Positions 19,951 to 30,300 of a stretch of DNA of 45,645 bases are shown one piece after another. The position numbers were made by a program, and so were the translations under genes. Each line of letters begins with the position of its first letter. Position 1 is the stretch's first letter. The notes beneath the pieces were generated by a model. The model ran no database searches. It saw only the letters and a program-made list of their open reading frames with translations, and was not told where the DNA came from. Source of the stretch: Acanthaster planci (Eukaryota; Echinodermata; Asteroidea; Valvatida; Acanthasteridae); NCBI RefSeq assembly GCF_001949145.1, contig NW_019091437.1:1-45645 (forward strand). The letters run 5' to 3'.

Positions 19951-21167
19951 CAGCCATGTTTTGCCTCGCCTTGGCTTTCGGTGGCGACCCGCTGCGACCG
20001 TTATTCCGTCCATTCTCTTGCAAATGGCGCGGGATCGAGCGCTGCAGCGCTCCTGTGGAGGCATGGATCGACGGGGGAGGAGGGGCAGTGCGGACGTTGA
20101 ACCAACCCCCTCTGAAAACCCAGACAAATTTGCAGAGGATGCTGGTGGTTAACATCTCGATTTGTACAGGCTTCACAGATAAGAAATATATCCTCGCCTT
20201 ATTAGTGACCCACTCTGCGAAAATGAGTCTTAAGTCGCCAGAGCCACTTTGGAGTAAAAAGTGTTTTAGAATAATTCTGCACAGTGTAAATCAACAGGAA
20301 CCCACAGCATTTGTCACCATGGAGTATCCACTTTCATCAGGATGCCAAACTGAGTGATACATCAAAACGAAAAACTCAATTTGCTCTTTCTAGTACAAAT
20401 GAAAACTCAAAAAGTGGCTCTGGCGACTTAAAATTCATTTTCACAGAGCACTTTCTCTCTCTAGCGAAAAGTCTTTGAAACTTCAAAGGCCTCTAGTTGG
20501 AGAAAAGACTGACTGTCAAATCAAAAGCGGTTATCTCTGGCTCGACACTCCGAGCCCACGGCAAGAATAGAATTCTGCAGTGGAAAGTTGCACAGATTAA
20601 AGTTAAGAAAAGCACTGCACATAATCATTTCTTAAAGACGTATCACAAAAAAAACATTAAAACCAAGAAATAATTCTTTCCTCTTCTGCGGATTCAATGT
20701 GAATGATTCTTTGGTCTTAAGGGCTTCATTAGTGACTGTTCTTTCTGGCACTTTCCAGTGAAGTACGGCTTCAGCCGTCATGACTGCCAAATTTCATTAG
20801 CTAAACATTTCCAGAGCGCCACAAGCAATAACCAGACGATTTGGCCAATCAAAGTCCAATGGTCAACAGGGTCCGGAGGGAGTGTGACTGATGCTCTCAC
20901 TCGCACCTGTCACTGATGAACGCTTATTGTACTGTGCAGCTTGAGTCGCAACAATGCGAGGAGCCTCTTTACGCGTAACCTCGGCCCAGCGTGAAGCATG
21001 GCCCGAGCAAAGACACCAAGCAGCGAGCGGTACGGAGAGGGTCGAGTCAGCCTTCGTCACATCACGGGGGAAACCATGAATAACGCGGCGACCGGCTCTC
21101 CTCTTGTCATAAACCCGTTGCAGCGATCCTATCAGCCCAGTTCCGCCGAGGATATGACGCGACCCGG
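19951..21167 (+). promoter_or_regulatory. Upstream region and likely 5' UTR/promoter of the CUB-LDLa gene
   Basis: GC-richer than the surrounding DNA at 19950-20110 and 20930-21250. Includes a foldback element (20211-20451) and an upstream ORF (20998-21201). No TATA box is evident. The transcription start cannot be placed from sequence alone. Confidence 0.4.
20211..20451. mobile_element. Small foldback (MITE-like) element, about 240 bp
   Basis: Arms of about 40 bases: the left contains TTAAGTCGCCAGAGCCACTTT (20230-20250) and the right its reverse complement (20410-20430). Both arms extend outward through AAAATGA to CTCTG. No coding. Confidence 0.7.
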
Positions 21168-21201
21168 ATGGCTGGATGCGGACAGTCGGCAGCGATGGTG
21201 A
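20998..21201 (+). CDS. Upstream ORF (67 codons) overlapping the CUB-LDLa start
   Basis: An ATG at 20998 opens a 67-codon frame that ends at 21201, past the candidate main starts at 21168 and 21195, in a different frame. If the mRNA begins upstream of 20998, this would reduce initiation at the main ATG. No domain is recognised. Whether it lies in the transcript is unknown. Confidence 0.25.
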   Translation: MARAKTPSSERYGEGRVSLRHITGETMNNAATGSPLVINPLQRSYQPSSAEDMTRPGWLDADSRQRW

Positions 21202-21327
21202 CTAGGATGCACTCCACCGCGCTCCCCGAGAACCTGATCAACATCTCCCGGGAGTTCATCAACCGGTGCTTGGTACTCTTACTTCTTGGCACGGTGCTAC
21301 TACCCGGTGCGTCGGCCTACAATACCA
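21168..21327 (+). CDS. CUB-LDLa gene exon 1: signal peptide
   Basis: The frame opens at 21168, but the second ATG at 21195 has the stronger context (G at -3 and +4) and would give 401 residues. A third ATG is at 21207. All retain the hydrophobic core and the probable ASA cleavage site. The donor is GTGAGT at 21328. Confidence 0.8.
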
Positions 21328-24300
21328 GTGAGTACATACCATCACCTTGTGTGGTTTTCTCCTCTCGTACAGCGCCCCTCATTTTTTTCTTCAGCTTCTT
21401 TTCTTGGTGAATGGACGGGGCGTCTCGTGGTGCTCATTAGCAAGGACTTACCACGACAGCTCCCATTTTCAGGAGCGCCGTTGATCCTGCTAAATTGGAC
21501 CTGGCAGTATTCAGCTGCCAAGTTTTTTTCTTCAAACGGAATGCTGTCGTCTTTGTTAGGGCAGCAGGTTGAAATGCCAATAAGAGAATTCTTGTTCGAT
21601 TGCATTACACACTGCACCGTGCCGGCCTTGTGAACATTATTTAGATGGGCCCCGAATATTTTGTATGAATCAATTATTTACTTGTTCAACTAGTTTTATA
21701 CAAAGTCTATATACTAAAGAATAGGGAAAAATGTCTTCCCGGCCCTTAGCCAAGATCAGCCTCTCAAACTTCAGAATATTCCCGAAGCACATAATGAGCT
21801 AGGACTTATCAACGTAGTGTGTGACACAGTCAACAATCAGAAATGTACAGAGACCATTATTGAAAACTCATGTTTTATAAAAACTGGCAGTTTAGTTTGG
21901 GTAACATCCAACTTTCTGTAAAATTCAACGAAACGAAAATTGACATGAAAAAGTAAGACAAACTCACTGGCATTTATTTTTAATCGAGTCGTCGACGTCG
22001 TTTTATCTTTACAGCTGCATGAAAAAAATCTGTTATATTGTATTGGCACTTGATAAATTATTTATCGTTATTATCAACACAGGATGGATTGTTGCACACG
22101 ATAAAATCTGAGAAAAAAATGGAAGTGTAAAGAAAATGAGGAGGTTTTTGAATGCGACATTTCTGCACAAGTTTACTCGGAATGTAGTCCTGTACCAATT
22201 GCGGGAAGGTTTATTTTCATTTTGTGGACATTGTTTCCAATATTTTTTCTTAACTTGTCATAGCTCTATTAAGACTTATCCAACACTTGAAACAACTGGG
22301 CGACACAGTTAACTAGTAACTAGCTTAAGTTTTAAAGGTAGGGTCCCTTGTTTGTTACCAAACGTTACCAAAAGCTTCCACTGTCAAAACAACACTAGCA
22401 ATAGCTAGCGACTGGTGTGAGGCAACGAAATGTGTGTATACTTGTATAATACTTATACTACATAATAGTAAATATACTACTATAATGTTAAAATACTTAT
22501 AGTATAATAAGTATGTTATAAACCACACCCTTTACACACTAACAAGAAGCTTTGCCGAACCCGAAACCAAACTCCTTGCTTTATGTCTATCAATTATGAT
22601 TTCCATCGAGAAAAGTTTGATGAATCAGGCAGTCGATATAAGAACTGTCAAACACCGAAGGCCCTCAATATTTGGCAAACGTATTCTAACGACATTAGGC
22701 CTATATACCCAGACATTAGGCCTATATACCCAAGCAGTTGTAACTTGGTACATTCGGAACAGGATGACGGTTTAGTTACCCTAACGATTATGACTTATAC
22801 CCTTGGGGAGATCCAAGGGTGAATTAGGCTTATACGCAGGAAACTCAGTGCTACCAGGTATAGCGGTAACTCAATGAAAAGAGATCGAGGAGGGTGGAAG
22901 GCATTGTACACCGCTATGTTGACATGGATCAGTTAATCCCTGGATGTCCGAGTCAATTAGGCTGGAACCTCAATTACAGCGAGTACAATACAGATGATGT
23001 AAGAAAAATCCGGCAGAGGCGGTGTGCGGCATACAAAAAGCCTGCGCGCAGTCAAGATGAATTGGCCAGCGTGAGTGGGAAAACACGACGGAAGCTGCCT
23101 CGGTGCTCTCTCTCCTCGCTATCCACGCGGCCTTGTTACTGAAATGAGCAGAGATAACATGAGAAAACTTATTCTCCTTTAAGGAAGAAACGAGCAAACT
23201 ACGTTACCCTATCATTTCCCCATAACAAAGGATTTACACTTATTGTTTACCGGCGATGCGATGGAAGTTCCATATGCATATACATAATGTATAGGCAATA
23301 TATCCCCCACGTACACACAACTGTAAATACCTCCATGTGTGAACATCCCAATCTTCTGCTTTATGAGGCAGGGGGCTCAAACTCTTTTCGAAGGGCTCCT
23401 ATAAATGTAGGATTTGTGCATTGTTTTAATATTTAGGCCCCAAAATGGAGGACCATTTGTCCCCAGTTGTTTTTGCAATGTCCATGACTGAGTGTAGAAA
23501 CTACCCCCCCCCCACACACACACACTACAAAACTGAAAATGCAAACCCCAGAAGCAAGTCAACATAATGGAAGGTTTATTCATATACCATCCCAAAGGGC
23601 CTAAGGGCAATTCATGAGTTACTGCTGAGAAGAGCCAATAACCTCTGGACCCCATCTTGGCGGCAAGGACAAATTGCAGCTAGCTCGACGGGAAACAACG
23701 TCATTCGTATTTTCAAAGTGCAATCAAATGACATGTTGTACATTCAGAATTGCAAAATGTGACGTCCCTAAAACAGAAACCATTACCCCTTGCAAAAAAA
23801 AATTGCAGCAAACCCGCGCAGGTTTAAGTTATGTTAAACTTTTAACTTCGCGCATGTCGTAAATCATTCTCAAACAAATGAAAACTTTGGTAACATCAGA
23901 AAAAAAATCACAGGCCGACTTTAGGTTAAGAATGAGTTTGCCTGGTTTTGGTATAACCTATTTTTAAACTGTCACTAATGGCGTCGCTAAAATGAAACCT
24001 TTGGGGGAAATATGGGAATACACGCCTTTCCCCCCCCCCCAGGGGCGATGAAAGCTGAGAAACTACAGCTTGTACATGGAAGTCCTTCAAGATTTCAAAC
24101 GGGGGCACCAGAGGGGACTCTGATATCCATGGGGACACACCAAACATTACTCTGTAACACAAGGGCGTGATGCTGGCTATGTGCAACGAAAGTCCTCTCA
24201 GCTATCGCCGTCTCGATCACAATTGCGTTTTTATCACTGGTCACCAAGCAGAACAAAGACCATCCACCCCAAAATGGATGAAAAAAAAAATGAATCCAAA

Positions 24301-27300
24301 AGGCATTCCTCCACTTTCGTCTATGATCTCCAAACAGCGCAAATGTCAATCAAGTTATTAACTGATTAAGGAGCTGGTGGGGCGGAAGAATGGAAGGTGG
24401 GGAAAAATGGCCGAGGACACTGACAAAAAGGAGCAGTCCAGGAGAGAAGGTAGTGGGAAGAGATGAAGACAAGCGAAATCATCACCTCCTTGTCTGGAGT
24501 GCTCAATCTGCCTCGATTGTTCCCCTGTCAGCGCTCATCAACTTCCAGAAGGCCCCTATTCTGCGACGGGCGAAGCCCACAAAAGGGCAGGCAGGCCGCC
24601 CGGCGGGGTGGCTCAGTGTGCTGGGTAACCCGTTGCGAGATCCCAGTTTGCGCGGGCGCTGGAAAACCGATTGCGAGTGTCCTGCTCAAAGTGACAGCCT
24701 GGTGACTGTTTTAAAATATCCTTGGGAGACAGGAGGTGGTCCAGGATGTGTCTCCTGTTTTTGGCACGGCTCCCATTTTATCACTGGACATACACAACTT
24801 TTTAGCAGTATTGAAAGTTGATGACACGGAGCTGCGACAAATGAGGGGAACTCAATATGAAACTGGATATCAAATTTGCTATGTAAATATTATCATATCA
24901 CCGTAACAAATGCAATACCTAAACTTACACTTTGGAAATATTTATGCGTAAGTTCTGATTACTTGTTCTTGAAATGTCTAAATTTGACAAGATCTCTACG
25001 TTTATCTTAGCTTTTATTAACAGAATTTAACAAATTCGAGAGCTGCACTATTTATCTAAATGCGACCGTGAACTAAATTTAACAAATTCGAGAGCTGCAC
25101 TATTTATCTAAATGCGACCGTGAACTAAAGCCAAAGTGATCAAACACTTGTGAGTTAAATTTAACAGCACGAAGACCATTGCAGGTAAAAGCCCCCGTCT
25201 ATTGGTAAAACAAACGGCGCCTTTAGATCATGCAACAGACGGGACGGCTGCACACACTTCAAACTAATAACCCCCCGAGGATGTTCATCATTCATAAAAC
25301 ATCGTATTTTGATGAGAATCTTACGCGCGACAACACGAGCCACACGCTGTCTGTACATACACTGACGCATGCAGTAGTTATGGAGACACCAAGGAGAAAT
25401 TCATGCACGCTGCGAAGATCCATCACCAAGTCTTAGCGCAAAACGAAGCGGGAAATTCGCCGAATCCCAATTTGCCGCGATAATGTCCAGGCACAAGCAG
25501 GTACGATGTATACAAACTCAGTTGGCTTTTTAATGGAAGGTGACAAACTGTTTACCTAGTGAGCTGAAAATTACCGAACGAAAATAGGATTTTTCAGTCG
25601 GATATGTCATCCCTTACCTTAATAAAGGGTAGCTGAAATCAATTTCTTTTAATACAAACCTTCAAAATGCATCTTTGTGTTTCAGTTATTTTCAACTTTT
25701 GTTTCACTATTTGATGGGAATTTCCAAATCCATGAGTAAAACTGTGATGCCGACCCAGGAAAAAAGCCTAATCTTAAAATGGTTTGCAAAAAAAATTACT
25801 GTTCTGCCTGTTTTGTAGATTTTGTTGGACTAAATATTGTCTTCTTTGCTGATTCATTGTTGCTTATGTATATAGCAATAAGCAATCCCTTTCCCGGAAA
25901 TATTTTCAGTAGGTAAATTTGGGGTTCACAATTTAACAGAAAAACCTATGCACTGAACCAAGTCTTCCCTTGATGAAATCATAGCAACAGCGCCCTCAGT
26001 TGTCCAAGAAAGTACGGATAATTTTAAGTGTTTAGAATATGAGCACTTTTCATTGCATTAACCACACACGAGTGTGAAAAGGTTTTCATAAACTGAAGAC
26101 GAGGATAAAGTTGCACAAAAATTTACTACAGCTTAGAGCTACACTTTAAAAAGGGACACCGCTAGCTAGCAAAATAAGGGACACCTGCTCGTCTCTGGAA
26201 ATTTATGTCCCTTACAGGATTACAGGATGGTGTCTGGCTACACAATTTAAATCATTCGACTCAGAAAATACACTAAATCACAATACTCAATCACAGATCT
26301 GTGAGCGTGTATACATGTATTTTTCCATTCGTGCAAGTTGTAGTTTTAAATTGATGTTTAGGGAATAAAATACTGCAATGGGAAAACACAGCTTGGCGTC
26401 TGCCATTCAACAAAAACGTGCTGTACGGTCGCCGATGTTCACTTTCATATTTATTGTCCGGTTTCAGCAGACTCGTGAAGCACTGTACTTCGAACTCTGA
26501 TTTCCAAATGCAGGTTCAATGTTGTCACGTTGATACTTTTAATGTCGATAACAGACACGAGCTTGGATCGACTATCCTACATCATTGCTTTTCTTCCGGA
26601 GTGATGTTTCGCTCGTGTTGCACAAAGTTTCCAAATAAATAACCTCGTCTGTCTTCTGTTCCGTGTCATTCTCGCCTACAGCTTTCGTGCAGCAAGACAT
26701 ACACGGTGACTGTTGGCAGTACGTGAACCACAGGGGTGGTAAGATCTTCTCGCACGCCGGCCACGGACGATACGCCGACAACACCGACTGCAAGGTGACC
26801 GTAACCACCACTCCGGGCAGACGGATTCACGCCGTGTTCGAGAGCTTCGACTTGACTGAGTCGGTCAACTGCTACCAGGATGAGGTATTTGGTGACAGGC
26901 GATCACACTGCACAGTCGATGGTTAGGCCAACAGTGCAGGCACTGGCAGACCATAACTTTTTCTACCAGTGTTATTATTGGAACGCAAGAAAAACTTCGT
27001 ATCAGGGCACCTTTCCGTGTACGTTTTTTGGAGGCGTTGCGTACAGGATAGGCCTACGTTCATGCGTTTCACTTTCACGGACGCAAACATCGACACCATT
27101 AACATACGGTAGCACACGTGTGCATTGCGTATGAAAGTCCGACCGTGAAAATCGCTCCGGGAGCAATTGACGGATACGCAACACTTGGCACAAGTGTTGA
27201 CGCGCATATGTAATGGCGTAGTGGGTGCTCAATGTTTCGATAATCGCGACAGTACATTTCACATGTAGGCCTTGGTATAACCACGTACGTAACCGGGAAA

Positions 27301-30300
27301 ACACAAATGACTTGGAAAATTGAGTGTTGGGCTCATCTTTAAACAATAATGCTCGCCATAAACGGCTATTTTACATGTTTTTCACATTAAAGCCTACAGG
27401 CGGCTTTCCAATTGTACATTTTTATGGTACGTTGCGTATGCGATGCGTTCGTGCGTTTCGCTTTCACGGACACAAAAATCGCTTCCATTAACATAACACA
27501 CGTCTGCACTGCGTTCGGCGGATACGCAACGCTTTGCGCAAGTGCTGACGTACATATGGAAAGGCGTCTTATAAATGTATATCTGAAGTAGTATGAGACT
27601 TCAGGATTTCACGTGTTAATACCAATTTTCAAGGGTAAAGGACAATCCGTCATGGCCACCATGTTTTGAGTACTCAAGTGACTGTTAAAGAGGGACCGCC
27701 ATCTTTTTGAGTATTGGCGACGCGCAAAGACTTGTGAAGAGGAATTCCTCAAGCTATTTTCCTACACTGTTTTGTCTTTCGCTTACATATGTAGCGGCAT
27801 GCAGCCTCCCATCAAAGACTCGTGAAAGATACACTGGATAGAACAACCTTGAAATAATGTACAACTTTTGCCTGTCTCCGTCACTATTCCGACAGGTGAT
27901 CGTGTACGACGGGCGTTACTACTCTAGTCTGATGCTGAGCGGCGCCCCCTACGGCCTGTGCGGCACGGATCTGCCTCCCCGTTACCGCGAACTGGACACC
28001 ACGGGCAACGAGCTGACCGTTCGCTTCATCACGGACAACGTGCTGTCCAGCAACAAGGGATTCTCCGTGGTCTACACCACCTTTGTACCCGAGGAGACCA
28101 GAACAGGTGGGTCAAGAGGGAAACAAGGGGAGGCGTGGCTTGGTGCGGAACAGGAGGGCAATTATTCAGTAGTGTAAGAATGAATCTCAACGATAAAAAA
28201 AACCGAATGTGATTGGTCAGCTGCAAATACACGTACGATTGCTTGCCTATCCTTTCCCCATTGGAGTCGAGAAATAATAAAATTTGAATGTACACAAATT
28301 AAACCAAACAAAATAAGCTGAAATGAAACAAAAACATATACAGATGCGAAAAATAAAAGGAATTAACGATGGTGGAGAGGTTTATTTATGATACATAAAG
28401 CAAACTAACATCTGCTTCAAATAAAATGGTCTCAATTTTTATTTCTCCATTCCCAATGAAATGCATCCGGTAATGCCCGCAGTCTGGAGCTCCCCCCCCC
28501 AAAAAAAACGGCCTGCGTCATGTAACCATGCTGCCGATTCGGCACACGCGGGCAAGTGTAGGAGTTAGAATCACATTTGGTAGGCTTACGTGCATGTCGA
28601 ACTTCACCAGGGGCTTGCATAATAATGTAAATTGAGCAGAACCTGGGAACGGGCCGCACGGCCATGGTTGACTGACAAGAGGCCAACACGCGTGAAAATA
28701 ACGGAGTCTACATGTACGCTTGACAGCATGGCGAGAGTGCTTGTCGACAAAAATAGGGTTCGTAATTGGCAGCAAGCCACAATCCATACAATACTAGAAA
28801 CCGTAGCAACATAGATGTGGTACTGAATTATGCTGTCTTGCCTCGTCTCACCACATTACAACGTACTTTTTTTGCGGCGAAGCATATGTCAGGATCCCTG
28901 CCTTGACTGTTGAGACTCGAGGTTTGTGCACCTCAGCCTAGAATAACGTCTTCACCGATCTGAAGGGAGAATACAGATGTTCACAAAATAAAACATTGCT
29001 GCAAGCTGGAACTCCACCTTCGAATTACAAGAGGTGTGCACTTGGCGTCCCGAGAGATTTTCCCCGGTACCTCTACATACATCCTCAAGACGTGTTGCAT
29101 CTTCGATCACTGGAGGGATTGTTTTTTTTGTAGGTAGGTGTGAGAAGCGCAAGAGGGAAGACCGATGACGAGGTTGATACATAGGGGGACTACGCGCGTA
29201 CAGATTTTTTGTGGTATCGAGCATTCAGGATGTGTACGCTGTGCTTGTATTGGGCGCTGAAATGCAGCAGTTGAAGTCTTTTTCATTTAAAGTAGATTAG
29301 GGGGGAAAAGAGATAGGTTGATCCAGTATATAGCTGCGTTTGGATTTTATGGAATGGAACACTGTAATTTGTCTTATTTTTCCGACGATGAAAATTGGAA
29401 GCCTTGTCATGTTTCCGTTAAAATACTTGAAGAGTTATCATGACACCCGACTGGGTAGACGGCAAAGAATGAACTCTCACTCCTGCAGGATATCAAACGC
29501 CGACAACAATAATTTGCAACTTCTAGAACAACTCACATGTAGGGGATCGAAATTACACTGAATTTGAGTGGTGTGTTCAAGGCAGCCAGCGCTGATGATG
29601 GAAGCCATGCTGATCATTTCTGTCACTCTGCCGCTTCAAGGCCATGCACAGACGAGTTTAATGTACGCCTGTGATTCACATGTGATGGGATTCGAACCAG
29701 TACACATAATGTGCAGTGCAAATGGGGTACCATATGCACCTGCATTATGTACATTGGCACAATTATTTGGTGCATGAGTGTAATAGCGATATTCTATGTT
29801 CTAGGTGACAGTGATATTGTGTGGCGTCCACGATTAATGACTAACCTGATTCAGCATTACCTGTTATGAGCAAAATAAGCTGACGGGGAAAACACCAGAA
29901 AATAACACCAAAAAAATACCGAAAACAGAAAAAAAAATTAATTCACGTATCCACCCCAGCGAGGCAAAGTAGATACGTAATTTCTCGTATATGTGAACCG
30001 GCTGATTTTTAAAAAGCACTTGAAATTGTTTTGAAAATGATTAAGGGACGTGCGTCCTTGAAGAATTTGATGCAGACAGTCAAATGACAAAGAACTAGCA
30101 TACATAAATAGCACGTGACTGGCTGTTGTGAAGGTTGGTACTGTCTCGTGCTCAGCAGTAACAATCGATGATTACCATCAGCCGCACTGCTCTCGACTCG
30201 TGTAGCCAACAGTTTAAGGCTACCCCTCTGAGTCTCCTTGCAGCCGTCACATTCATAAATGGCTGATAATTGTCAGCCGCATTTTTTCCTAGTTGGGGCC

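Larger units (their letters stand above)
21328..26681 (+). other. CUB-LDLa gene intron 1 (5.35 kb)
   Basis: No further exon is recognised. Contents: a 21-bp tandem duplication at 22691-22732, an AC microsatellite beside a C run near 23506-23525, a possible degenerate tRNA-SINE head at 24605-24665, and a perfect 52-bp tandem duplication at 25024-25127. A 143-codon ORF at 24390-24821 shows no known domain. Confidence 0.55.
26885..27895 (+). other. CUB-LDLa gene intron 2
   Basis: Contains two neighbouring copies of one foldback element (27008-27220 and 27398-27570), which fill much of the intron. Confidence 0.6.

Noticed and set aside
19835-20357. Overlapping ORFs on both strands in the GC-rich upstream patch
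   Set aside because: Mutually overlapping frames in a GC-rich stretch, with no family motif on either strand.
24390-24821. 143-codon ORF in CUB-LDLa intron 1
   Set aside because: GC-richer patch, but no family resemblance; overlapping ORFs in another frame suggest base composition rather than coding.
29690-29710. Possible B box (GGTTCGAATCC) on the minus strand
   Set aside because: The match is good, but no A box lies at normal distance and no tRNA fold or SINE body is visible.
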